Below the pieces are notes generated by a model, which did no database searches, was not told the DNA's origin, and was given only the letters and a program-made list of their open reading frames with translations. This document shows, piece by piece, positions 28,552-36,156 of a stretch of DNA of 64,000 nucleotides. The position numbers and the translations under genes are program-made. The stretch's first letter is position 1; each line of letters begins with the position of its first letter. The DNA is from an uncultured Bacteroidales bacterium (lineage in GTDB: Bacteria > Bacteroidota > Bacteroidia > Bacteroidales > F082): contig CAMYVD010000003.1 in the NCBI GenBank assembly GCA_947302205.1, positions 1-64,000 of the forward strand, written 5' to 3'.

Positions 28552-29832
28552 ATGAAAAGAATCTGTCTTTTAATAAGCATTATTATATGTGGAATGTACA
28601 CCGGCTTCGCTCAGGCGGAGCACGGTGTACGTTCTACCAATCCTGCCGACACCTCAAGATACTTAGTGTCGAAGTTTAGCCAAAACTGGTTCATCTCCGC
28701 CTATGGCAGCACCAACTGGTGGCAAGGTTCGGATCGCAATCCAGCAGGCAACTACAGCACGGTATTAAACGGCCCGACATTCGGTGGAGGTGTCGCTGTC
28801 GGCAAATGGATCACCCACAAGATCGCCTTACGCTTGGCGTACGATGTCAACCGCTCACATAGCTTCATCAACGGCCTTCATTCCACTGATGGCATTGCCG
28901 GCAAAGGCCAAAATTATGAATTCTTGTATGGAGGCGAAGCCAATCCTCCCACGGATGCCAATGGCTACTGCGCTACGACATTCATGTATCACAACATCCA
29001 TGGCGATTTCATGCTCAGCCCCATCGACCTCATTCAGAATTATTACGATTCCGAAAGAGTCTACACTCCCATACTGTTCGCTGGAATGGGAGTTGCGTGT
29101 GTTTCAGGTCACACCTCTTTGATTAAATCGATTATCGATGGAAGACGCAATTTCGAGTTTTCCGCCGATTTAGGCTTGATCAACCAATTCAAGATCAACA
29201 AGTATCTTGACATCACCTTGTCGTTTATCTGGACTGCACAAGAATGGCATATTGACTCATGGTATAACGAATACGGTTTCGAAAGTGGCAACCCAAGGCC
29301 GAGAGTCGCCGACTTCAACTACTCAGCAAGAGCGGGTCTCACTTGGTATCCCGGTGGCAGAATCTATGAACTCCCTTACAAATATGTACAGGTGCTCAAG
29401 GAAACCACGGAAATCATCAAGCACATTCATGATACCATTCCTTGCCAGGAGCAACCCATCGTGAATGTTTCCGGCAACGACACCATTACGGAAATCCTCA
29501 GCTACCCGCTGTCCATCTTCTTCCATTTGGACAAGTCTGAACTGATGTCAGGAAGGGACAAGGTCAACCTGCAGGAGATTGCCGATGTAGTCAAGGCAAA
29601 ACGGTGGACCGTGCATCTGAGAGGTTCTTGCGACAGCGCCACGGCAACGGCAGAATACAACAAGGGACTTGCCTTGAGACGTTGTAATACCATCAGGAGC
29701 ATTTTGATTGACATGGGTGTCCCCGAAGAGTTGATCGAGATTGAACCTGTGGGCGGTGTCAAAGAGTTGAATCCTACGGAGTATGACCGTCGTGTCCTGA
29801 TTACTTTAGGAAAGAAAATCAACAACAAATAA
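28552..29832 (+). CDS. OmpA-type outer-membrane protein, second paralogue
   Basis: 426 residues. Same plan as the gene before it: signal peptide (MKRICLLISIIICGMYTGFAQ), barrel region starting SKFSQNWFISAYGSTNWW, and a C-terminal OmpA-like domain (FFHLDKSELMSGRDKVNLQE, GLALRRCNTIRSILIDMGV). The coiled coil of the first copy is reduced to a short linker. The GC-rich, little-diverged ends indicate a tandem duplication with divergent barrels. Confidence 0.87.
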   Translation: MKRICLLISIIICGMYTGFAQAEHGVRSTNPADTSRYLVSKFSQNWFISAYGSTNWWQGSDRNPAGNYSTVLNGPTFGGGVAVGKWITHKIALRLAYDVNRSHSFINGLHSTDGIAGKGQNYEFLYGGEANPPTDANGYCATTFMYHNIHGDFMLSPIDLIQNYYDSERVYTPILFAGMGVACVSGHTSLIKSIIDGRRNFEFSADLGLINQFKINKYLDITLSFIWTAQEWHIDSWYNEYGFESGNPRPRVADFNYSARAGLTWYPGGRIYELPYKYVQVLKETTEIIKHIHDTIPCQEQPIVNVSGNDTITEILSYPLSIFFHLDKSELMSGRDKVNLQEIADVVKAKRWTVHLRGSCDSATATAEYNKGLALRRCNTIRSILIDMGVPEELIEIEPVGGVKELNPTEYDRRVLITLGKKINNK

Positions 29833-29862
29833 AGCCACGGCTTTAAAACCATTCAAAGCAAC

Positions 29863-30570
29863 ATGAAAAAATCATTCCTTCTTATCGCCATGCTGCTGGT
29901 GTTCAGCGGCTCGATGTTCGCCCAAGACTTCGATTTGGGTGTTAAGCTCGGCTATCAAACATCACACCTCTCTTATAAAAAGGCTGATATCAAGTCAGAC
30001 TTCTTGAACCACATGACTTTTGGTCTCTTTGGCCGTGTCGAATTCGGCAGCTTTTACATTGAGCCTGAAGTGCTTTATTTCAAGACAGGTGACATCTTTG
30101 AATTGACTGCCGAAAATATCAGCGAAGGATGGAGCCTCCCCCAAGAACAAGTGACCTTTACCTTAAACGAATCCAATCTTCAGGTCCCTATTTTGGTAGG
30201 TTGGAAAGCCCTCGACCTTGGCGTCGTCGCCCTCCGCTTACAAGCCGGCCCCACCGCTAGCTTTACCATTGCCAGCCAGACGTTGTTCGACGAGACCTTC
30301 TCGCTGAATGGTTCTTCAGGAGAAACCGAAACCATCAATGAAGGTACTAACCTCGGCCTCGACACCAAGAGCATTGCGTGGGGTCTTCAAGCCGGTATCG
30401 GTGCTGACATCTTGGGTAAGCTTACCGTTGATATCAACTACAACTTCGGCTTAAGTTCGGTTTTTGGCGCTCTTAACAACACGAGCTTGAACAAATACTT
30501 CAACTTCAACAACATCGACCAAACCAAGAAAAACACATTCTTGATAACGGTGGGATACAAACTCTTGTAA
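29863..30570 (+). CDS. Small outer-membrane beta-barrel protein
   Basis: 235 residues with signal peptide (MKKSFLLIAMLLVFSGSMFAQ). Alternating polar/apolar strands follow (FDLGVKLGYQTSHLSY, FGLFGRVEFGSFYIEPEVLYF), ending in a strand with terminal LITVGYKLL. It fits the PorT/OMP_b-brl_2 class of eight-strand barrels. Its function is unknown. It is probably the last gene of the OmpA operon, because a strong terminator follows after 22 bases. Confidence 0.82.
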   Translation: MKKSFLLIAMLLVFSGSMFAQDFDLGVKLGYQTSHLSYKKADIKSDFLNHMTFGLFGRVEFGSFYIEPEVLYFKTGDIFELTAENISEGWSLPQEQVTFTLNESNLQVPILVGWKALDLGVVALRLQAGPTASFTIASQTLFDETFSLNGSSGETETINEGTNLGLDTKSIAWGLQAGIGADILGKLTVDINYNFGLSSVFGALNNTSLNKYFNFNNIDQTKKNTFLITVGYKLL

Positions 30571-30592
30571 GAAAACAGAAGGCAGAAGACAG

Positions 30593-30624
30593 AAGGCGGA
30601 AGATTGCTCTTCCGCCTTTTTTTA
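30593..30624 (+). terminator. Rho-independent terminator after the outer-membrane protein cluster
   Basis: An 11-bp perfect stem (AAGGCGGAAGA and TCTTCCGCCTT) with a TTGC loop, followed by a run of T. It is preceded by short imperfect repeats of the type AGAAGGC/AGAAGAC. Confidence 0.85.
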
Positions 30625-30625
30625 T

Positions 30626-30633
30626 TATCTTTG
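30626..30633 (+). promoter_or_regulatory. Putative -7 box of the first aminopeptidase P gene
   Basis: TATCTTTG, exact match. It begins right after the terminator T-run and ends 19 bases before the ATG at 30653. Confidence 0.6.
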
Positions 30634-30652
30634 TCACCAAATTACTTATAAC

Positions 30653-31873
30653 ATGATTATTCCTTCCCGCCTTTTCATTCGTAATAGAGCCAACTTTGTG
30701 GCTCAACTGCCGCCAAAATCCGTTGCGGTGTTTACCGCCAACGAGCCTATGCCTCGTAACGGTGATGAGTTTTATCCCTTCCGTCAACAGTCGGATTTCT
30801 TTTACCTGACGGGCATCGAAGTCGAGAAAGCTTTCCTTCTCATCGCACCTGACTACCCTGACGAGAGCCTTCGCGAAGTCCTCTTTATTGAGCCTTACGA
30901 TGAGATGAAAGTCGTTTGGCAAGGCGAGATGCTCGATGCCGCTCAAGCCACTGAAATCTCAGGCATCAAAACCGTCAAAGGCAGTGACAACTTTTATAGC
31001 GTGCTTAACGACATCGCTTTCTCGGGTTATGGCGACACCATCTTTCTACACAGCTACGAGTATCCGAAATACGAATGTAGCGTAGAAACGATTCAGCAAC
31101 GCTTTGCAAAACAGATCCAAGCATTGTACCCATTGCACCAATATGGCCGGACAGCGCCTATCCTCAACGCCTTGCGCATGATCAAATCGGAAGACGAGAT
31201 CAACCTTACGCAACACGCTTGCGACATCACCGCCAAGGCTTTCCGTCGCTGTCTGGAAACCGTGAAGCCCGACCTGTACGAATATCAGGTGCAGGCTGAA
31301 ATCGAATACGTCTTCAAATATAACAACGCCAGAGGACACGCATACGCACCCATTATCGCCGGAGGTAAAAACGCATGCTGCCTGCATTACTCTAAAAACC
31401 AGAGCAAGCTCACCGACGGAAACCTATTACTCTTCGACATCGGCTGCGAATATCACAACTATTCCTCCGACTTGAGCCGTACCATCCCGATCAACGGAAA
31501 GTTCAGCACAAGACAAAAGGAGTGTTACAACCTCGTATTGGACGTCATGAAAGAGATCACCAAACTCTACCGTCCCGGCCATTGCATCAACGAGGTCAAC
31601 CAGGCTGCCCGCCAACTAATGGGAGAAAACAGCAAATACCTGATGCACGGCGTTTCTCACCACATCGGCTTGGATGTGCATGACAGCATCGATAAGTTCA
31701 AGACGTTTGAGCCTGGAATGATTCTCACTTGCGAACCCGGAATCTATATCCGAGAAGAAGGCATTGGCATCCGCATTGAAAACGACCTGCTGATTACCGA
31801 AGGAGAGCCCGTCAACCTGTTTGCCGGCCTACCTATCGAGATCGAGGAGATTGAAGCGGCGATGCAGCGATAA
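30653..31873 (+). CDS. Xaa-Pro aminopeptidase (M24B), first copy
   Basis: 406 residues with creatinase-like N-domain and pita-bread catalytic domain. Metal ligands are visible in LLFDIGCEYHNYSSDLSRT (two Asp), HGVSHHIGLDVHD (His), CEPGIYI (Glu) and IRIENDLLIT (Glu). It removes N-terminal residues before proline in the cytoplasm. The N-domain is complete but compact (FYLTGIEVEKAFLLIAP). A second, longer copy lies at 59.1 kb. The last 45 bases overlap the convergent methylase gene. Confidence 0.92.
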   Translation: MIIPSRLFIRNRANFVAQLPPKSVAVFTANEPMPRNGDEFYPFRQQSDFFYLTGIEVEKAFLLIAPDYPDESLREVLFIEPYDEMKVVWQGEMLDAAQATEISGIKTVKGSDNFYSVLNDIAFSGYGDTIFLHSYEYPKYECSVETIQQRFAKQIQALYPLHQYGRTAPILNALRMIKSEDEINLTQHACDITAKAFRRCLETVKPDLYEYQVQAEIEYVFKYNNARGHAYAPIIAGGKNACCLHYSKNQSKLTDGNLLLFDIGCEYHNYSSDLSRTIPINGKFSTRQKECYNLVLDVMKEITKLYRPGHCINEVNQAARQLMGENSKYLMHGVSHHIGLDVHDSIDKFKTFEPGMILTCEPGIYIREEGIGIRIENDLLITEGEPVNLFAGLPIEIEEIEAAMQR

Positions 31874-33394
31874 GTCCGTGAAAATCGGCAACAGCTCCAA
31901 GTCGCTCTTCAGCACCTTATGGGTATTGAACAACTGCTTGAACAGCCAATTGGTCAACGGACTGTTCATGATCCGAGCCAATTGTCTTGAAGTCAACGGG
32001 AAATCCTCGTTCAGCACCAGCATATTGGCACTGTTGAGGATGTAACGCCGGTGCGTGTCGCAATAAAACACCAGTTCGCTGGAAATAAACCGATAGACCA
32101 GCTTCTCGGGTGCCTGAAACATCCATTGGGGTGGAAGCTGGTGACAGTGGGGAAAATCATTGGGATCAATGTACAAACTTGCGGCTTTCAGCCTGCCGGG
32201 AAGGATGTCTTGACCACGATAGACCGGTTTGAACCCAACATGGCGATAACGCTTGCAGATCTCGGCATTGTTCCCCGTCACGATACCCATCCCCCATGAG
32301 GCATGGCCTTTCAGAGTAAGGTGGGGCTGCTGCATCAGCTGCTCCAACCAAGCCACCTCGTTCGACTTCGTCCAATAATTGAGGTTATAGCGCGGCATGG
32401 CCATAAAGCTGCGTTGGAAGCGATCATGGTCATTCCCATTACAATTGCAAACCACTTGATGCTGGTCATCGGCCACCGAGTTTCTGACCAAGATGGAAAC
32501 TGCCGAATACATGTTCAGGAACACTTTGCCATAGTCCTTGATCTGAAGGATGGTCTTCTGCAACACGGCCTTTCGGGCATCCTCATACACCGCAATCTTG
32601 AAAAAAGACTCAGGCATCAGCAATCCCATGATGCCTTCAGGTTTCAGCACCGATAGGATGGAAAACAGAAACAGGGAACTGGTATCGGCACTGGATCCGG
32701 CCTGATACCTTTTGGCGTATGCGGCACGTTCCTTTTTCGGCAGTTTCTTCCCCCATGGAGGATTGGTGAAAACCAGGTCGAACCGTTGCTTCAACCGACA
32801 ACCTTCCTTCAGGAAATCACCGCAAACTACCTGTTTGGTGTCGTAACCAGTCATTTCTTTGATGCGGCGTCGGGCGATGGCCACCGCATTGGGATCGGTG
32901 TCAAAACCATAGATATGGTCAGGTGCCACACCCATTTCAATGGCACGGACAAGGAAATTGCCGCTGCCGCAGCAGGGATCAAGAAACAGCGTGGCTTCGT
33001 CAACCTCCAACCCACTCGTCATGTCGTCAATGATGGCTTTTGGGGTATAGGTGATTCCCTCCTTGTTTCGATAGGATTCCGAAAGCATGGATTGGTACCG
33101 CATGCCTATGGTATCATCAAAAACATCCGAAAGCAATTCCGCCTGGATGGCACGTCCCACCTCAATCGCGTCATGTTTGTCCTTCTGCAGCTTGTTGGCC
33201 CGGGCATGAAGTTTGTGCTTTCCGGCATGTTGCGACTGGAACTCGAGAAGGCTCTCCGCGGTGACATGACGTTCCCCATCCAGAGCCAACAAACCCTCCT
33301 TGATCCAGTTATGGATCGTGGACGACGAGACCTGGAACAAGGCCGCCACCTCGGTCATCGTGGGGTTTTTACTATTTGCCTTTCGTTTTTCCAT
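31829..33394 (-). CDS. Solitary N6-adenine DNA methyltransferase with N-terminal HTH
   Basis: 521 residues. Residues 12-50 form a MerR/excisionase-like helix-turn-helix (MTEVAALFQVSSSTIHNWIK). A class I methylase domain follows with LDPCCGSGNF (139-147, SAM binding), FDTDPNA and the catalytic NPPW at 211-214. The C-terminal part (about 340-521) resembles the target-recognition half of TaqI/Eco57I-like enzymes (GIVTGNNAEICK, ILPGRLKAASLYIDP). No endonuclease domain or neighbouring restriction gene was seen, so it is probably an orphan methylase. It has its own promoter. Confidence 0.86.
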   Translation of the reverse strand: MEKRKANSKNPTMTEVAALFQVSSSTIHNWIKEGLLALDGERHVTAESLLEFQSQHAGKHKLHARANKLQKDKHDAIEVGRAIQAELLSDVFDDTIGMRYQSMLSESYRNKEGITYTPKAIIDDMTSGLEVDEATLFLDPCCGSGNFLVRAIEMGVAPDHIYGFDTDPNAVAIARRRIKEMTGYDTKQVVCGDFLKEGCRLKQRFDLVFTNPPWGKKLPKKERAAYAKRYQAGSSADTSSLFLFSILSVLKPEGIMGLLMPESFFKIAVYEDARKAVLQKTILQIKDYGKVFLNMYSAVSILVRNSVADDQHQVVCNCNGNDHDRFQRSFMAMPRYNLNYWTKSNEVAWLEQLMQQPHLTLKGHASWGMGIVTGNNAEICKRYRHVGFKPVYRGQDILPGRLKAASLYIDPNDFPHCHQLPPQWMFQAPEKLVYRFISSELVFYCDTHRRYILNSANMLVLNEDFPLTSRQLARIMNSPLTNWLFKQLFNTHKVLKSDLELLPIFTDLSLHRRFNLLDLDR

Positions 33395-33402
33395 TTTAAC
33401 CG

Positions 33403-33410
33403 CAAAAATA
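33403..33410 (-). promoter_or_regulatory. Putative -7 box of the methylase gene
   Basis: Reverse-strand TATTTTTG, exact match, only 8 bases upstream of the start codon. Confidence 0.55.
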
Positions 33411-33471
33411 CATTAATTTCTTCTATATTTTTATTTTCTTTGAAAAAGTTTTTGAACATCCAAATTATTTT

Positions 33472-33479
33472 TATCTTTG
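33472..33479 (+). promoter_or_regulatory. Putative -7 box of the locus A regulator, nearly leaderless
   Basis: TATCTTTG, exact match, ends only 6 bases before the ATG at 33486. Transcription would begin at or within a few bases of the start codon. TTTG at 33451-33454 is a possible -33 element with a short 17-base spacer. Confidence 0.55.
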
Positions 33480-33485
33480 CATACC

Positions 33486-35165
33486 ATGAAATGTTTGATT
33501 TGGCTTTTATCGGTTATCCTGATGCCTTTGTCGGCCATCGATACGCTGATGCAGTCGCAGCCTGACAGCGCCTTGACCGTGCTGTTGGATGAACCGACTG
33601 ATGGACCTTATTACCAACTGTTGCTCTCTGAGGCGCTTTACAAGAACGACTATGCCCAGACCAACCGCGATGAGCTCCTGGCGGCCATGGCCCATTTCGA
33701 TTCCGTAAACGATCCATTCCTCTCTGCCCGATGCCATTACATGAACGGTGTGGGCTATTACGAGATGGACAGCGTGGTGCCGGCCTGTGAGGAGTACATG
33801 AAGGCCATTCAAATCATGGAGGAGTATTATTCTGAAAAGGAACTGGTGGGGTATAAGGCTAAGTTCATGGCATTGACTTATTTGCGATTGACAACTTTAT
33901 TCTCAGATCAATACCTGCATGAGCAAGCGATCTTTTTTGGCAAACAATCATTATCATTTTACAACAAGTTTGATGCGGAATCATGGAACATTCCTTGGGT
34001 TTTAAGGGAAATAGGCTCTCAATATGATATGATGGGACAATTGGAAGATGCTGACTATTATTACCGAATGGCAATGGGCGCTTTATCCGACACATGCACT
34101 TTGACTTACAGGGATATAGCCTGTTTACGTACGTTATTGTACTACCACAAAAAAAACAAATCGCAAGCATCTTTGGAACAATTGCATAAACTTTTAACTC
34201 AAGCACAGAGCAACAATGAGTATTTATCACGTTGTGCAGTTATTGGAGACATCTATTATCGCGAACAACAATTGGATTCAGCCTGGTTTTACTTAAACAA
34301 AGTTTATTCTGAATCCACGAATGTTAACCTCAAAAAACAAGCAGCTGAATTTCTGGCCGAAATATGCAAATCTCTGGGTAAAGATGCGGAATTTATTGAA
34401 TATGCCAGTTTTTTAGTGCCTTTTGCCAACCAGGAGGAAAACAAGAGCGAGATTAAATCTCGGTTGACCGAATTATACCAGATATGTATACAAAACAACG
34501 CGGAACGGTCGTATCGAAACAAAATAAAAGACAAAATGATTGTTGTTTTGATCGTTTTTGGAATACTGATTGTCGTTTTGTCTGTAGCCTTTGCCCTATA
34601 CCATGCTAACAGAAAGACAAAGCGAGGACTTGAGATTCAAATCACAGAGGAGCGTATGGCGCATAGGGCAAAACAAAAAGCCTTGGGAGGAAGGCTTAAG
34701 GAAAGCAACAGGGCTTTGCAAGTGCAAAAAACGGAGAAGGATGAATTGATTAAAGAGTTGGAAGTTTTCCGTTCACAAACTTCATGGGGTAGCATAGATG
34801 ATTTCTTGAAGGAAAAGGTCTGCATAGAAATCCTATCGAAGCTTAAAGGAAAGTATATAAAACGTGATACAAAGAGCGATGATTTGTGCGAGTTCTGGCT
34901 TGAGGAACAAAAATTGTCCGAATTAGCCATTGCAGTCGAACGGCATTTCAAAGGATTTGGCAAGATATTAACTTCGCAATATCCTAAAATGAGCAGCAGC
35001 GAATTAAACCAATGCCGACTTTGTCTTTTGAACCTTAAGGATGTTCAGATAGCAGCGTTGCTTCATGGTGATTACTCAACTATTAAAAAGCGCTCTGCAA
35101 AGCTAAAGAAAGCTTTCGATACGGAAAAATCACTACAAATCTTTATCAGAGAACTTGTCTTGTAA
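33486..35165 (+). CDS. Membrane-anchored TPR regulator with C-terminal HTH (locus A)
   Basis: 559 residues. A short signal-like hydrophobic start (MKCLIWLLSVILMPLSA) is followed by about 300 residues of tetratricopeptide-like helical repeats. A membrane helix lies near 350-372 (MIVVLIVFGILIVVLSVAFA), then a coiled coil (about 375-430) and a LuxR-type helix-turn-helix (about 511-545; LKDVQIAALLHGDYSTIKKR). TPRs would face the periplasm and the HTH the cytoplasm. The ATG at 33486 is preferred to an in-frame TTG at 33477 that lies inside the promoter. A paralogue opens locus B (shared start IDxLMxxQPDSALTVxL). The first 370 bases are GC-richer than the rest, which hints at a mosaic origin. Likely controls the genes downstream. 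Confidence 0.8.
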   Translation: MKCLIWLLSVILMPLSAIDTLMQSQPDSALTVLLDEPTDGPYYQLLLSEALYKNDYAQTNRDELLAAMAHFDSVNDPFLSARCHYMNGVGYYEMDSVVPACEEYMKAIQIMEEYYSEKELVGYKAKFMALTYLRLTTLFSDQYLHEQAIFFGKQSLSFYNKFDAESWNIPWVLREIGSQYDMMGQLEDADYYYRMAMGALSDTCTLTYRDIACLRTLLYYHKKNKSQASLEQLHKLLTQAQSNNEYLSRCAVIGDIYYREQQLDSAWFYLNKVYSESTNVNLKKQAAEFLAEICKSLGKDAEFIEYASFLVPFANQEENKSEIKSRLTELYQICIQNNAERSYRNKIKDKMIVVLIVFGILIVVLSVAFALYHANRKTKRGLEIQITEERMAHRAKQKALGGRLKESNRALQVQKTEKDELIKELEVFRSQTSWGSIDDFLKEKVCIEILSKLKGKYIKRDTKSDDLCEFWLEEQKLSELAIAVERHFKGFGKILTSQYPKMSSSELNQCRLCLLNLKDVQIAALLHGDYSTIKKRSAKLKKAFDTEKSLQIFIRELVL

Positions 35166-35231
35166 TTGCCACTAATATTTGTATATTTCTATAAACCAAA
35201 TAGTTAAACAAAAAGCAGCAACTATTTTCAA

Positions 35232-35258
35232 CGATAAAAAACAAAAAGTTTCTTATCG
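35232..35258 (+). promoter_or_regulatory. Inverted repeat upstream of the locus A operon
   Basis: CGATAA at 35232-35237 and TTATCG at 35253-35258, with 15 bases between, just upstream of the -7 box at 35266. It could be an operator for the upstream HTH regulator, but the arms are short. Confidence 0.3.
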
Positions 35259-35265
35259 GTTCCAT

Positions 35266-35273
35266 TATTTTTG
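35266..35273 (+). promoter_or_regulatory. Putative -7 box of the locus A toxin operon
   Basis: TATTTTTG, exact match, with 28 bases to the ATG at 35302. Confidence 0.55.
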
Positions 35274-35299
35274 TGACGTTCATTGATAAACGTTACAAA
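35270..35299 (+). promoter_or_regulatory. Dyad between promoter and start codon of the locus A operon
   Basis: TTTGTGACGTT (35270-35280) and AACGTTACAAA (35289-35299) are inverted with 10 of 11 positions matching and an 8-base spacer. It overlaps the end of the -7 box and reaches to 2 bases before the ATG. It may be an operator or a leader hairpin that hides the ribosome site. Confidence 0.5.
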
Positions 35300-35301
35300 T
35301 T

Positions 35302-35679
35302 ATGCAATTCCCCAAAAAACAAACTTTATTTTTATTGTTAAGCATATTGTTTTCGACAATATGGTGCATCGCTTCTGTCATTGAATCTAATGATGGCTAC
35401 AGTCATATTATTATCAAAGAGGCGACCGTTCAAGGAGCCCCTCGAGGCTCTTCTATTGAAGCTTCCATCAACGGCCATGTACTAATTGTAGCCTTCACCG
35501 AGAATCTCGGTCAAGTTGCCATTGAAATACAAACGGTATCGGGCTCTCCCGTTGATGCTTCGTCTATCCATACCCCCAACGGGGTCAACTTTTATATCAC
35601 CGACACCGGCAGCTACATCGTCACCTTCACCCTACCCAATGGCGACGAGTATTACGGAGAGTTCGAGGTGATGGATTAA
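35302..35679 (+). CDS. Small exported DUF3244-like protein (locus A)
   Basis: 125 residues with an N-terminal signal peptide (about 1-25, ending SVIES). One Ig-like beta domain follows: SIEASINGHVLIVAFTENLG, VAIEIQTVSGSPVD, SYIVTFTLPNGDEYYGEFEV. This is the DUF3244 pattern seen in many Bacteroidota exported proteins of unknown function. A paralogue of nearly the same size stands at the same place in locus B (46147-46536). It is the first gene after the promoter and dyad and precedes the T9SS-domain gene by 38 bases. Confidence 0.8.
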   Translation: MQFPKKQTLFLLLSILFSTIWCIASVIESNDGYSHIIIKEATVQGAPRGSSIEASINGHVLIVAFTENLGQVAIEIQTVSGSPVDASSIHTPNGVNFYITDTGSYIVTFTLPNGDEYYGEFEVMD

Positions 35680-35717
35680 ATAATGGATTAATTAAATAAT
35701 AGCTAAAACAATTATAT

Positions 35718-36149
35718 ATGAAAAGATTAGTGTTCGTTTGTCTTTTCCTGCTGCCTTTACTGACAGTTCAAGGACAACGTTTGACCTATGAATACGGTTA
35801 CGACCACGCCGGCAACCGCGTCAGAAGGATCATCGTAATCATCAACAGAAATGACAATGAAAGGAACCAAAGCGACGAGACGTTGGCTCCGCTCACCGAT
35901 GTGTTTGGCAACGGGGAAACCATGCGTCTCTATCCCAATCCGACGACGGAAAGTGTCACATTTGAGCTGACGGGGGGAGGGGAAATTGGGAGTTACTTCC
36001 TTTCGGACATCAACGGAAGACAGATTGCCGGAGGAACATGCGAAGGCTCAACGCTGAAGCTTGACCTGTCAAAGCAACGCGACGGCGTATATCTATTGGA
36101 GTTGTTCATTGATGAAAAACCACACGTCTATAAAGTAATTAAACAATAA
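35718..36149 (+). CDS. Exported protein with one RHS/YD motif and a T9SS sorting domain (locus A)
   Basis: 143 residues. Signal peptide (1-20, ending VQGQ), then a single RHS-like motif YEYGYDHAGNRVRR (residues 24-37), an acidic linker, and from about 71 a type A T9SS C-terminal domain (LYPNPTTESVTFEL, RDGVYLLELF, HVYKVIKQ). The sorting domain should send it through the type IX machinery to the cell surface. It ends 7 bases before the giant RHS gene. A larger protein with the same last three elements lies in the same position in locus B. Confidence 0.83.
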   Translation: MKRLVFVCLFLLPLLTVQGQRLTYEYGYDHAGNRVRRIIVIINRNDNERNQSDETLAPLTDVFGNGETMRLYPNPTTESVTFELTGGGEIGSYFLSDINGRQIAGGTCEGSTLKLDLSKQRDGVYLLELFIDEKPHVYKVIKQ

Positions 36150-36156
36150 AACGCCC

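Noticed and set aside
29831..29844. Terminator between the second OmpA gene and the small barrel gene
   Set aside because: AAAGCC-AC-GGCTTT has only a 6-bp stem with a 2-base loop and no T-run, so it is too weak to call.
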